From the NCBI GenBank assembly GCA_031292015.1, contig JARLHY010000177.1, positions 1 to 47,582 of the forward strand: a stretch of DNA of 47,582 nucleotides, read 5' to 3'. The position numbers and the translations under genes were made by a program. The notes below the pieces were generated by a model. It had not been told where the DNA came from. It worked only from the letters and a program-made list of their open reading frames with translations, and did not search any database. Shown here in pieces: positions 8,986-17,196 of this stretch (within the stretch, counting starts at the first letter, position 1; each line of letters opens with the position of its first letter). The DNA is from Negativicutes bacterium. GTDB taxonomy: Bacteria > Bacillota_C > Negativicutes > Sporomusales_B > JARLHX01.

Positions 8986-9693
8986 GTGAAAATCTGGCTG
9001 ATCCGTCGGGTTCCCGGCTGGTACTGGGGTTTTATCGCCGGCGTATTTCTGCTCTTGGTCCTGCTGCCTGACGTCATGCAACTCGTTGCCGCTGACCAAA
9101 ACGGTCCCAGGCCGTTCTACCACGGTAAAACCGATCAACCACAGGTCGCCTTTGCCTGCAACGTCTTCTGGGGCGAAGAATTCCTGCCGGAAATGCTGGC
9201 AGAGCTTGACAGGAAAAACATCAAAATTACCTTTTTCATTGGCGGCAGTTGGGCCAAACGTAACCCCCAGATGCTGCAGATGATCGCCGAACACGGTCAC
9301 GAACTGGGCAACCATAGCTACAGTCATCCTCATCCCAACGCCCTGAGCAGACAGCAAAACCAGGACCAGATCATGCGCACCGAAGCCCTTGTCGCTGAAT
9401 TGACAGGCAGGAAAACGCGTCTTTACGCGCCGCCGTACGGAGAATTCAACTCCGCCGTTCTCGCCGCCGCCGCTGACCTTGATTACACCACCATCCTGTG
9501 GAGCATCGACACCATCGACTGGAAGCGCCCGCCGGAAGAGGTACTCATCGCCAGGGTCACCAAAAAACTCCACAACGGAGCCATCATCCTGATGCACCCC
9601 ACTGCGCCCACTGCCCGGGCCTTGCCTGAACTGATCGCCCGCGTTCAGGCAGCAGGCTATACCATTGGTCCGGTTTCCGATATCCTGCCCTGA
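8986..9693 (+). CDS. ylxY: Membrane-anchored polysaccharide deacetylase family protein, YlxY-like
   Basis: The protein has a short basic N-terminus, one hydrophobic anchor (WYWGFIAGVFLLLVLLP) and a NodB/CE4 fold. Motif 2 is intact as HSYSH, the two metal histidines. Motif 3 is APPYGEFN, motif 4 WSIDTIDW and motif 5 LMHPT. Motif 1, normally TFDDG with catalytic base and metal aspartates, is replaced by ACNVFWGEE, so both acids are missing at their usual place. The same replacement is, as far as I recall, typical of the sporulation-associated YlxY group. The place after pnp and before the M16 peptidase matches ylxY of B. subtilis. GTG at 8986 has a GGGGGAGGGAG site about 9 bp upstream and is preferred over ATG 8956. 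The product is about 235 residues. Deacetylase activity is doubtful. Confidence 0.85.
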   Translation: MKIWLIRRVPGWYWGFIAGVFLLLVLLPDVMQLVAADQNGPRPFYHGKTDQPQVAFACNVFWGEEFLPEMLAELDRKNIKITFFIGGSWAKRNPQMLQMIAEHGHELGNHSYSHPHPNALSRQQNQDQIMRTEALVAELTGRKTRLYAPPYGEFNSAVLAAAADLDYTTILWSIDTIDWKRPPEEVLIARVTKKLHNGAIILMHPTAPTARALPELIARVQAAGYTIGPVSDILP

Positions 9694-9757
9694 CCGGACG
9701 GACCGGTGCCGCCGGGCTGGTAAGTATCTCCGGTCGGCAGAATACCGGTATTTGTTA

Positions 9758-9786
9758 TTGCCAATGGGCGACGACTGTGCTATCAT
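9758..9786 (+). promoter_or_regulatory. Promoter of the GH18-amidase pair
   Basis: TTGCCA (9758-9763), 17 bp, and an extended -10 TGCTATCAT whose hexamer is TATCAT (9781-9786). It lies about 87 bp before the chosen start of the GH18 gene. Confidence 0.5.
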
Positions 9787-9872
9787 GTTTACATAATTAA
9801 TTTACACATGTTCCTTTGAAGCGTGCTGAATGGTACGCAATTTTTGTGCTGGTGGGGAAAGGAGGCTGGTGG

Positions 9873-11090
9873 ATGCCGAGGCCCAAGTCGATCATCATCT
9901 GGATTACCATTGCAGTTGTTCTTGCTGGGGCTTTCACTCCGGCAATACCGGCCTGCGCCGCACCGCTGAACAGTCAGCCGGGGCAGACCGCCGTCGATTC
10001 GGGCGGCAAAGGCCTCCTCAACATTCTCCTTGACCTGCTGCTGGGGACCCTCTTGAACAAGCTGGCTCCCGGACTTGGCGATAAAATTGCCGAAGCCCCC
10101 CCCGGAACAACCGCCGCACCCGCCAGTGCCAAAGAAGTGCTGGGTTTTTACGCCGAATGGTGGGATACCGATACTTCATCCTACACCTCCATGGCCAGAC
10201 ATGTTGACTCCTTAAACGCCATTGTGCCCTTCTGGGCTACCGTCCGGCCCGATGGCAGTGTTTCCGACCGTGGCGGCAAAGACCATGCCTCGGTGGCGAA
10301 CTTCGCCCGCCAGAGCAATCTCAGCGCCTTGCTGCTGGTGAACAACGCCGGTCAGAGCGGCTCCGTCTCCGGCATCCACGCCGTCCTCGCCGATCCGGGC
10401 CTCAGAGCGACAGCCATCGAGAACCTGGAGGCGGTTTTGCGGAAGTACCGGCTCGACGGAATCAACATCGACTTCGAAACCGTTCAGCCTGAGGACCGGG
10501 ACGACCTGACAGCCTTTATGCGGGAACTGTCGGCCAGGCTCAAACCGCAGGGCTATGTCGTTTCCATCGATGTCATGCCTAAAACCGATGAATCCAGCGA
10601 CATAGCGGCAGCCTACGATTACGGCCGGCTCGCCGATTACGCCGATAAAATCATCGTCATGACCTACGACAACCACGGCCAGTGGAGCGCCCCAGGTCCG
10701 GTGGCCGGCATCGACTGGACCGAAAACAGCCTGAAATACGCGCTGAAATATATCCCCAAAAGCAAGCTCTATCTTGGTCTGGCCGGTTATGGCTACGACT
10801 GGTCGGCCAACAATGTGGCAAGTGTCGACTACCCGGAGGTCGTCCAGTTGGCCGGCCGCTATAACGCCGCCGTGCAATGGGACAACACCGTCAAGTCGAA
10901 CTATTTCCGCTACACCGGCGATGATGGCACCAGCCATACCGTCTGGTACGAAAATAGCCAGAGTCTGAAGTACAAACTGGACCTTGTCAATAGCTACGAC
11001 ATCGCCGGAGTTGCCCTGTGGAAGCTGGGAGAGGAAGATCCGGACGATTGGCAGCTTATCAAGGACAAGCTAAAGAAAAATAATCGATAA
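9873..11090 (+). CDS. Exported glycoside hydrolase family 18 protein (spore cortex lytic-like)
   Basis: The 405-residue product starts with a Sec-type signal peptide (basic MPRPK, hydrophobic IIIWITIAVVLAGAF, Ala-rich cleavage region). A leucine-rich amphipathic stretch (LLNILLDLLLGTLLNKL, about residues 48-65) follows, then a GH18 TIM barrel. The GH18 signature DGINIDFE is at about residues 194-201, with the final Glu as acid; MTYDNHG and the late WKLGEEDPDDW match the YaaH/SleL branch. There is no LysM domain. GH18 members of this branch are N-acetylglucosaminidases that cut spore cortex or wall glycan. ATG 9873 has AAAGGAGG 7 bp upstream; an in-frame ATG-free extension to 9816 lacks a good site. 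It is probably cotranscribed with the amidase 22 bp downstream. Confidence 0.85.
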   Translation: MPRPKSIIIWITIAVVLAGAFTPAIPACAAPLNSQPGQTAVDSGGKGLLNILLDLLLGTLLNKLAPGLGDKIAEAPPGTTAAPASAKEVLGFYAEWWDTDTSSYTSMARHVDSLNAIVPFWATVRPDGSVSDRGGKDHASVANFARQSNLSALLLVNNAGQSGSVSGIHAVLADPGLRATAIENLEAVLRKYRLDGINIDFETVQPEDRDDLTAFMRELSARLKPQGYVVSIDVMPKTDESSDIAAAYDYGRLADYADKIIVMTYDNHGQWSAPGPVAGIDWTENSLKYALKYIPKSKLYLGLAGYGYDWSANNVASVDYPEVVQLAGRYNAAVQWDNTVKSNYFRYTGDDGTSHTVWYENSQSLKYKLDLVNSYDIAGVALWKLGEEDPDDWQLIKDKLKKNNR

Positions 11091-11112
11091 AACATTGACA
11101 GAGGAGGTTCCC

Positions 11113-12015
11113 GTGTATAGCAAAAAACTACTGACTTACACCCTGCTATTGGCTTTGGCCTTTAATCTGCTGGCCCCGGTCGCCGTCGGCGAAGCCGCCG
11201 ACCTGGGAAGCATCATCAACACGCTATCGGCGTCGACAGCGCCGGCTGCGGACAACGGCGGCCTGCTGGCCCCGCTGTTAAACCTGCTCTTCGACAAGAT
11301 CCTCGGTCCGATTCTGAACATTTTCCACGGCGGCTCCGCCAACAGCGGCGCATCTCCTGCCGGCAGCCCGGCCAGTACCCTCGGCGTATCAGCCGGTCCT
11401 GCTCCGACACTGCCGCCTGTTCACCCGGCACCGGCAGCCTCGTCCGGAAGCCTTCGCGGCAAAGTGATCGTGGTCGATCCCGGCCATGGCGGCAGCAACC
11501 CCGGCGCGACAGCCAACGGCACCCGGGAGTCGGACAACAATCTCGCAGTGGGCCTGAAACTGCGCGACCGGCTGACCGAGGCCGGCGCCAAAGTCATCAT
11601 GACCCGCGACAACGACCGCACCGTGGCACCCGAGGGCAGCTCGCTGGGACAGGAGCTCCAGGCCAGGGTCGACCTGGCGGAAAACAACCATGCTGACATT
11701 TTTGTCAGTGTTCACACCAACGAAAACCCGGATACGTCGATAACCGGCGCCGAGACCTTCTACGCCAGCGGCAAGACATCGAACCTGGCTGAGGCAGTGG
11801 AAACCAGCCTCACCAAGGAAACCGGCGCGGTAAATAAGGGTGTCTCACCCGAGACTTTCTATGTCCTGCGCAACACTTCAATGCCCGGCATCCTGGTGGA
11901 GATGGGCTTCATTTCCAACGTGGGCGAAGCGGCCCGTCTGGCCAGCGACAACTATCGCAGCACAGTCGCCCAGGGTATCTGCGACGGCATCATCGACTAT
12001 TTCCGCAACTCGTAA
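11113..12015 (+). CDS. Exported N-acetylmuramoyl-L-alanine amidase (Amidase_3)
   Basis: The 300-residue product has a signal peptide, a leucine-rich segment (LLAPLLNLLFDKILGPILNIF, cut here to its core LLNLLFDKILGPIL), a Ser/Pro/Ala-rich linker and a C-terminal Amidase_3 domain. Zinc ligands are seen as H in DPGHGG, E in RESDNN and H in VSVHTNE; the catalytic Glu is in LVEMGFISN. The enzyme should cut the bond between muramic acid and L-alanine in peptidoglycan, acting outside the membrane. GTG 11113 follows GAGGAGG with 5-6 bp spacing. The leucine-rich segment resembles the one in the preceding GH18 protein, and together the two would attack glycan and stem peptide of the same wall. A terminator follows. 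Confidence 0.9.
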   Translation: MYSKKLLTYTLLLALAFNLLAPVAVGEAADLGSIINTLSASTAPAADNGGLLAPLLNLLFDKILGPILNIFHGGSANSGASPAGSPASTLGVSAGPAPTLPPVHPAPAASSGSLRGKVIVVDPGHGGSNPGATANGTRESDNNLAVGLKLRDRLTEAGAKVIMTRDNDRTVAPEGSSLGQELQARVDLAENNHADIFVSVHTNENPDTSITGAETFYASGKTSNLAEAVETSLTKETGAVNKGVSPETFYVLRNTSMPGILVEMGFISNVGEAARLASDNYRSTVAQGICDGIIDYFRNS

Positions 12016-12038
12016 CCCAAGCGAAACAGGGCGCAGTC

Positions 12039-12078
12039 AGAAGCCCCGGCCCATAGTGGCCGGGGCTTCTTTGTTTTT
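12039..12078 (+). terminator. Terminator after the amidase
   Basis: A perfect 13-bp stem (12039-12051 with 12058-12070), loop CATAGT, then a T-rich tail. It closes the GH18-amidase unit. Confidence 0.92.
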
Positions 12079-12198
12079 CACCATGTTTCTGTTATTTCTT
12101 CGCCGGAATACGAATAATATATAAATACGGAAAAAGCAGGATTTAAGAGTTATCAGGCGAAAATTATTAGAGTTTATCAGAATATAAAGGAGCATTCT

Positions 12199-13464
12199 AT
12201 GTATCGTAAATCGATCTTACCCAACGGAATCAGAGTCATTTCAGAAGCCATTCCGTATGTTAAATCCGCAACCCTGGGAATCTGGGTAGGCACCGGATCC
12301 CGCAACGAGCAGGACCACAACCACGGTGTTTCCCATTTTATCGAACACCTGATGTTCAAAGGCACCGAGAAGCGGACCGCCAAGGACATCGCCGAAACCG
12401 TCGACGCAGTGGGCGGCCAGCTGAACGCTTTTACCGCCAAGGAGTACACTTGTTATTACATCAAAGTGCTGGATAACCATCTGGATCTGGCGATGGACAT
12501 CCTCAGCGACATGTTGCTGGCCTCCAAGTTCGACGCTCAGGACATCAACCGTGAGCGGGAAGTCGTCCTGGAAGAAGTCAATATGTACGAAGACTCTCCT
12601 GATGAATTGGTCCATGATCTGTACCTTGGCAACATTTGGCCCAACAATCCCCTGGGGCGCAATATTCTCGGCAGCGCCGAAGCCATCGGCCAGTTTGACC
12701 GTTCCCTGGTTCAGGAGTACTATCGCAACTTCTACACCCCTGACAACATCGTCATCGCCGCAGCCGGCAATCTGTCCCACGAGATACTGGAAGAACTCGC
12801 CGCAAAATACTTCGGAAAGATGCAGGGCCGCAAACTGACCCTGCCGATCACCCCGCCTGTCCTTTCTCCGGTCCGCAGCGTACACAACAAAGACACCGAG
12901 CAGGTCCACATCTGCCTTGGCACTGTCAGTGTACCCCAGAATTCACCCTCCATCTACACCATGCATATCCTCAACAACATCCTCGGCGGCGGCATCAGTT
13001 CGCGACTGTTTCAGGCCATCCGGGAAGAACGGGGCCTGGCCTATTCCATCTACTCCTACCAGTCCAACTACAGCGACTGCGGCCTGTTCACCATCTACGC
13101 CGGAACCCGGCCCAGCAACGTTCAGCAGGTCATCGAGCTGATCATCCAGAATGTCGAACAACTGAAAGCCGAGGGTATATCGTCCAGTGAACTCCCCAAG
13201 ACCAAAGAACAGCTTAAAGGCAACCTACTGCTCGGTCTGGAGAGTTCCAGCAGCCGGATGTCCCGCATCGGCAAAATGGAAATCACCTTAGGCAAATATA
13301 CCACCCTTGACGAGATCGTCGCCAAGATTGAGAAAGTGACCCAGGACGACCTCCAGCAGATGCTTGGGACCCTTTTCACCGCCGACAACCTTTGTTTCAC
13401 CGCCCTCGGCCCGCTGAGCGGCGAATCGCTGCCGGCGATGCTCGAGCCCCAGGCAGGGAGGTAG
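12199..13464 (+). CDS. mlpA: M16 family zinc peptidase, MlpA/YmxG-like
   Basis: The 421-residue product is a single-chain member of the pitrilysin/processing peptidase family. The inverted zinc motif HFIEH is at residues 46-50 and the distal acidic ligand lies in VVLEEVNMYEDSPDE. The C-terminal half keeps the LGGGISSRLFQAIREERGLAYSIYS motif that lines the substrate chamber. Domain order and length match MlpA of B. subtilis, which lies in the same place between ylxY and ymxH. The physiological substrate is not known. ATG 12199 has AAAGGAG upstream. The dut gene starts 4 bp after the stop, so the two are cotranscribed. Confidence 0.92.
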   Translation: MYRKSILPNGIRVISEAIPYVKSATLGIWVGTGSRNEQDHNHGVSHFIEHLMFKGTEKRTAKDIAETVDAVGGQLNAFTAKEYTCYYIKVLDNHLDLAMDILSDMLLASKFDAQDINREREVVLEEVNMYEDSPDELVHDLYLGNIWPNNPLGRNILGSAEAIGQFDRSLVQEYYRNFYTPDNIVIAAAGNLSHEILEELAAKYFGKMQGRKLTLPITPPVLSPVRSVHNKDTEQVHICLGTVSVPQNSPSIYTMHILNNILGGGISSRLFQAIREERGLAYSIYSYQSNYSDCGLFTIYAGTRPSNVQQVIELIIQNVEQLKAEGISSSELPKTKEQLKGNLLLGLESSSSRMSRIGKMEITLGKYTTLDEIVAKIEKVTQDDLQQMLGTLFTADNLCFTALGPLSGESLPAMLEPQAGR

Positions 13465-13468
13465 TACC

Positions 13469-13921
13469 ATGCGAGTGCGCGGCTTCGAAATCGTCGCGGC
13501 CTATAAGAACGCCGGCATTGCCCTGCCAATGCGCAAAACCGCCTGGAGCGCCGGCTATGACATCGCCGCGGCCGAAAGCGTAACCCTGTCGCCCCGGACT
13601 GTCACACTGATCCCTACCGGCCTCAAAGCCTATATGCAGGCCGATGAATATCTGGGTATCCACATCCGCTCCGGCCTGGCCGTGAAGAACGCCCTAAGCC
13701 TCATCAACGGTCAGGGGATCATCGACGCCGACTACTACGACAATCCCGGCAACGAGGGCCATATCCTGATCGCTGTCTACAATCACGGCGAAGCGCCGGT
13801 ATCTGTCGCCAAAGGCGACCGCGTCGCCCAGGGCATCTTTTATCAGTACCTGTTGACCGACACGGACGGCGCCGCCGATCTGCCGACCCGCGGCGGCGGT
13901 CTGGGCAGCACCGGAAAATAG
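13469..13921 (+). CDS. dut: dUTP diphosphatase
   Basis: Trimeric dUTPase hydrolyses dUTP to dUMP and pyrophosphate, keeping uracil out of DNA and supplying dTMP synthesis. All five motifs are seen in the 150-residue chain: AGYDIAA, RSGLAVKN, GIIDADYYDNPGNEGHI (the variant third motif seen in clostridial forms), GDRVAQGIF and the C-terminal RGGGLGSTG that closes over the nucleotide. The ribosome site AGGGAGG overlaps the end of the M16 gene. dut is not part of the B. subtilis backbone at this place and so is an insertion relative to it. Confidence 0.95.
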   Translation: MRVRGFEIVAAYKNAGIALPMRKTAWSAGYDIAAAESVTLSPRTVTLIPTGLKAYMQADEYLGIHIRSGLAVKNALSLINGQGIIDADYYDNPGNEGHILIAVYNHGEAPVSVAKGDRVAQGIFYQYLLTDTDGAADLPTRGGGLGSTGK

Positions 13922-13939
13922 CAAACCCCAAACCAAGCT

Positions 13940-13971
13940 GAGAGAGGCTGCTTACGCAGCCTCTCTCTTTT
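13940..13971 (+). terminator. Terminator after dut
   Basis: A perfect 12-bp stem (13940-13951 with 13956-13967), TTAC loop, then T-rich tail. Confidence 0.9.
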
Positions 13972-14044
13972 ACATTCGTCCGGCATTCATGGCCCTGACC
14001 CCAACATCTTGATCGGCCCTCCGGATACCACGCAATATATAGTG

Positions 14045-14203
14045 TTATCGACGACATTATTTATAACTATGATAGTGGTAATCGCATCGACACCTTGCAA
14101 CTATCATCGACAAGGAACGCTTTATCCCGATTTTTATCGTCTTGACCGCCGGGGCGACCGGAATGGAATATCCGGTATAACCCGCAAACGGTCGCTTTTT
14201 TTT
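14045..14203 (+). ncRNA. Possible orphan small RNA between dut and the BASS gene
   Basis: No convincing gene lies in 13972-14395. Within it, TTATCG (14045-14050), 17 bp and TATGAT (14068-14073) could be a weak promoter. Downstream, GCGACCG (14154-14160) pairs with CGGTCGC (14189-14195) and runs into eight T, like a terminator. A competing stem CCGGA/TCCGG (14158-14162 with 14171-14175) uses part of the same arm, as in attenuators. CCTTG/CAAGG and GATAGT/ACTATC stems lie between. No plus-strand gene follows for over 1 kb, so a short free transcript is more likely than a leader. Family unknown. Confidence 0.3.
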
Positions 14204-14395
14204 CGCCGGCTAGCCGTTATTTCCGCTGGATTGTTCTTTAACACGCGGCGTTATGGGGATTCCCGTTGTATAAACTACATCAATTTTAGGTGCTATCATA
14301 ATATACGCCCATTAATCAAGAGGTCCTTATACCCTTGACACAGGCCGGTTTCTATGGCATATCGGGCAAGTGGGGCGGAGGGGGTGAACCCTGAT

Positions 14396-15370
14396 CTAAA
14401 CAGCGGTTTTTGTTTCGGCGTAGTAGCCTGGATGCATCTTACTGTAGAGTCGGGCGGTCAGAGCCGCCAGCGGCTGCTGGAACAGCATTCCCAGCGTGAT
14501 CGGTATCGCCACCTCCGGCGGAAAATAGCCGGCGGCGATCACCAGCCCGGTGGCGATATTGCGCATCCCGGTGTTGTAGATCATTGCCAGGGTAATGCCA
14601 TGATCGGCGTGAATAACCCGGCTGGCGGCAAACCCGAGAAGATAGCTGCAGACCACCACAAACATCGTCACCAACAGAACTTTGACGATCGCCGCGTTCC
14701 AGACGATGGTCGGAGCCACCACAGCCGCACTGAGGTAGATAACCCCGAAAAAGCTCATCCTTGAGGCGACCCCGCCAAGCCCCTGGACAAAAGCCATGGT
14801 ACGTCCGCCGGTGCGGTCATGCAGCAGCATGCCGATGATGCTGGGAAGAGTGATCATCACAAGCAGTTCGGCGGCCATAGCGGTATAGTCGATGCTCACC
14901 GCCACGCCGACCACCACCAGAATATACACAGGCAGGAGGAGGGGCGCCACGATGGTGTCGATGGTAACGGTCACCAGCGATACCGGCACGTTGCCTTTCA
15001 CGATCGCCGTCCAGATGATCGATGTAACCCCGACCGGAATAGCGGCAAAGATCAGATAACCGATCTGAATGTTATGGTTGTCGGGAAACACCAGCCGGCC
15101 GACGATCCACGCGACTACCGGCGTGCCGATATGAACGATGCTCAGAATATACAGCGGAACCTTGGGGCTGCGCGAAACCTTCAAAAACTCCCTGAAGCTT
15201 GTACCCAGCGCGGTCACCAGCGTCATGTAACCAAACAGCACCATGACCGACCTTCGCAGCAGCGGCGTTGCCTCCAATGGGAAAAAATAGCCTGCCGCTA
15301 AAGAAAGCAGGACCCCGTAAAAGAGGTTCCGGCTGATCCAACCGTAAAGTCTGTTTAGCACTATGGTCAT
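14396..15370 (-). CDS. Bile acid:sodium symporter (BASS) family transporter
   Basis: The 324-residue protein is almost wholly hydrophobic, with about 9-10 membrane spans. It shows the BASS-like segments FGYMTLVTALGTSFREF, GYLIFAAIPVGVTS and the late TGMRNIATGLVIAAGYFPPE, where the family's crossover helices would be. Substrates in the family range from bile acids to pantothenate and 2-keto acids, so none can be named. It is the only minus-strand gene in the first 40 kb. At its start GGAG touches the first ATG; a GTG 9 bp further in is better spaced, so the real start may be three codons later. It breaks the ylxY-mlpA-ymxH backbone and is probably an insertion. Confidence 0.85.
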   Translation of the reverse strand: MTIVLNRLYGWISRNLFYGVLLSLAAGYFFPLEATPLLRRSVMVLFGYMTLVTALGTSFREFLKVSRSPKVPLYILSIVHIGTPVVAWIVGRLVFPDNHNIQIGYLIFAAIPVGVTSIIWTAIVKGNVPVSLVTVTIDTIVAPLLLPVYILVVVGVAVSIDYTAMAAELLVMITLPSIIGMLLHDRTGGRTMAFVQGLGGVASRMSFFGVIYLSAAVVAPTIVWNAAIVKVLLVTMFVVVCSYLLGFAASRVIHADHGITLAMIYNTGMRNIATGLVIAAGYFPPEVAIPITLGMLFQQPLAALTARLYSKMHPGYYAETKTAV

Positions 15371-15398
15371 CTCCTAAATCGAATAATGGCATAGGTTC

Positions 15399-15407
15399 AT
15401 TATAGCA
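15399..15407 (-). promoter_or_regulatory. Extended -10 promoter of the BASS gene
   Basis: On the minus strand TGCTATAAT (hexamer at 15399-15404) lies about 30 bp before the start codon. The -35 region is a poor match, which an extended -10 can compensate. Confidence 0.45.
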
Positions 15408-15579
15408 CATTTCGCCCTGATATGACCCCGCCCGGTCCTGCGTCCCGGACTGTAACAAATTCCCAGTCCCGGTCGCCAGACGCCCGCGAAAGAAGGGGAG
15501 AGGCCGTCGGCAAAGATAGACATACTCTTTCGCCTGCCGGCATATCCATGTGGTAAGAGTCCGACAGGAGGGGTTTGCC

Positions 15580-15894
15580 GTGTACTGGTTGCTGCTGATC
15601 CTTCTGGCCCTGTCTGTTGGGTTGTCGCTGTGGCTGCGAATCATGTACTACCGCCACACCCAGACCGCCGCTGAGACCCGGACCTCGCCGCTGTCCATGG
15701 CGATTCAGGAACTGGTGGGAACCGCCGGTGGAATCTACCTGGCGGCGATCACCCTGACCTCGTTCCTGAAGCTGGAACTCCCCGAAAAAGTCTCCCTACT
15801 GCGGGTCGAGCTCGATCCCCTGGCCCTCAGCGCGATAGCGGCGGCTATCCTGCAGCCGGTGGCTCTGCGTCTGTACAACAAATTCGTTAAGTAG
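15580..15894 (+). CDS. Small membrane protein of unknown function
   Basis: The 104-residue product is not recognised. It has an N-terminal membrane span (WLLLILLALSVGLSLWL), a short polar stretch, a second span (GTAGGIYLAAITLTSFL) and a weaker third hydrophobic segment near the C-terminus (LSAIAAAILQPVAL). GTG 15580 follows AGGAGGGG with good spacing; an in-frame start at 15550 lacks a site. It lies 8 bp before the ymxH-like gene and is probably cotranscribed, which hints at a role in sporulation or envelope, but this is only context. Confidence 0.7.
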   Translation: MYWLLLILLALSVGLSLWLRIMYYRHTQTAAETRTSPLSMAIQELVGTAGGIYLAAITLTSFLKLELPEKVSLLRVELDPLALSAIAAAILQPVALRLYNKFVK

Positions 15895-15902
15895 GTGATG
15901 GC

Positions 15903-16187
15903 ATGCGTCTGAGTGACCTGACCGGTAAAGAAGTAATCAATCTTGGCGACGGCGCCCGACTGGGCTTTATCGAAGAGTGCGACCTGGTATTCGAGAGCTT
16001 GACCGGGCGGATCGACGCCCTCATCGTCCCCAAGCGGAGCTGGCTGTCGGCCCTCTGGAACGACGGCAGGAATTCCACCATCCCCTGGAACACCATCAAA
16101 CGGATCGGCGACGAAGTTATCATCGTCGACCTTCACAACGATTTTGACCGGATGTACTCTGTTTTCCGCCAGGGCGCGCGGGAATAA
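15903..16187 (+). CDS. ymxH: PRC-barrel protein, YlmC/YmxH family
   Basis: The 94-residue protein has the compact beta-barrel pattern of the YlmC/YmxH group: MRLSDLTGKEVINLGDGARLG at the start (shown only as the diagnostic LTGKEVINLGDG), then FESLTGRIDALIVPK, IPWNTIKRIGDEVIIVD. Such proteins are small and widespread in spore-formers, and B. subtilis ymxH lies in the same place next to mlpA. Their molecular role is not established. AGGTG five bases before the ATG is the ribosome site. Confidence 0.85.
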   Translation: MRLSDLTGKEVINLGDGARLGFIEECDLVFESLTGRIDALIVPKRSWLSALWNDGRNSTIPWNTIKRIGDEVIIVDLHNDFDRMYSVFRQGARE

Positions 16188-16266
16188 ACAGGGTATACTG
16201 CCTCTCGCGGCGGGCAGACTAACACTGAACCGCAACTTTACGTTCATGTTAGGAGGCAGCCAGTCA

Positions 16267-16899
16267 ATGACCAACACCAATAATCAGTCCCAGGGGCAAT
16301 CCGCCAACGACCAGTCCATTATCAACAGCTATTCCACCGCGCTCGGACCCGGCCAACCGGCCGCGACATCCGGCCAACAGGCACAGCTCTCCGACCAGGC
16401 CGGCTCTTCCGCCGGGTCTGCTGCCATGAAAACCGTCATCGGTGTCTTCAGTTCCCAAAAAGACGCTGAACAGGCGGTCAACCGACTGCGCCAGCAGGGC
16501 TTTTCCAATGAGGAAATCAACATTGTCTCCAAAAAACAGGGCGGCAAACAGTACGTCGACGACGATATCAGCGACGGCGCCCTCACCGGCGGAACCCTTG
16601 GCGGTATCGGCGGGCTGATCCTGGGAGCCGGCGCCCTGGCCATTCCCGGCGTGGGTCCGATTATCGCCGCAGGACCGATAGCAGCGGCCCTCAGTGGCGC
16701 GGTGGCGGGAGGACTGGCCGGAGGACTCATCGACTGGGGCATCCCCGCCGAAGTCAGCCGCCACTATGAGCAGGAGGTGGCGTCAGGCTCGATTTTGGCC
16801 GTCATCCGGACCAATCGGCAGAAAGTCGATCAAGCCGCCCAGATTCTCAGGCAGGCTGGGGCAAAAGACGTCGAAAGCCACGCCGCGGACAAGTCTTAG
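16267..16899 (+). CDS. YflT-like general stress protein with glycine-zipper segment
   Basis: The 210-residue product opens with a low-complexity Asn/Gln/Ser-rich tail (about 50 residues). The YflT-type domain follows (TVIGVFSSQKDAEQAVNRLR then GFSNEEINIVS), then a long Gly/Ala-rich hydrophobic segment (GALTGGTLGGIGGLILGAGALAIPGVG and on) typical of glycine zippers. It closes with a conserved second alpha-beta half (EVSRHYEQEVASGSILAVIR). Related proteins are induced by general stress. ATG 16267 has TAGGAGG upstream; the longer frame to 16144 overlaps ymxH and is not supported. No clear terminator separates it from the dapB promoter. Confidence 0.8.
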   Translation: MTNTNNQSQGQSANDQSIINSYSTALGPGQPAATSGQQAQLSDQAGSSAGSAAMKTVIGVFSSQKDAEQAVNRLRQQGFSNEEINIVSKKQGGKQYVDDDISDGALTGGTLGGIGGLILGAGALAIPGVGPIIAAGPIAAALSGAVAGGLAGGLIDWGIPAEVSRHYEQEVASGSILAVIRTNRQKVDQAAQILRQAGAKDVESHAADKS

Positions 16900-16936
16900 C
16901 CGAAGAAAGCGGCTCGGGAAAACTTCGCTAAAACCG

Positions 16937-16966
16937 TTGACATGAATGGAACCAATATTATACAAT
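16937..16966 (+). promoter_or_regulatory. Promoter of the dap operon
   Basis: Consensus TTGACA (16937-16942), 18-bp spacer, TACAAT (16961-16966). It lies just upstream of the lysine riboswitch. Confidence 0.8.
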
Positions 16967-16993
16967 GTACGTAAAATAAATAGAACCCTGCGC

Positions 16994-17170
16994 AGGGAGC
17001 TAGAGGTGCGGGCAACATCAGTACTTTCAGGAAGAGTGGTGTCGATGAACTGAAAGAAAAGGGTTGACCGCCGAAGTGTGCAGTGCATGCCGGGCCTGTA
17101 CACTGGTTTTACATCGAACAGGTGTAAAACTGTCGCCAATTCTTTTTGGTGGAGCGCTATCTCTCCTAGG
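16994..17170 (+). ncRNA. Lysine riboswitch (L box)
   Basis: The leader shows the conserved L-box blocks in order: AGAGGTGCGGGCAAC after the 5' P1 arm, AGTA, then GAAAAGGGTTGACCGCCGAAG (key core GACCGCCGAAG). A long GGTTTTACA/TGTAAAAC stem with its loop follows, then TGTCGCCAA, GGTGGAGCGCTATCTC and the 3' P1 arm. Lysine binding stabilises P1 and allows the downstream terminator to form, shutting off dapB and the genes behind it. The blocks and spacing are clear enough for a confident call. Confidence 0.93.
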
Positions 17171-17196
17171 TCGAGGAAAACGTAGTTTTCCCTTTT

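Noticed and set aside
14009..14338. Open frame of 109 codons between dut and the BASS gene
   Set aside because: Starts with a TTG without ribosome site, product is unlike a protein domain, and the stretch reads better as structured RNA or spacer.
14334..14360. TTGACA with a TATGGCATATC-like -10 on the plus strand
   Set aside because: It would read into the antisense of the BASS gene with no plus-strand gene beyond; the -10 is poor.
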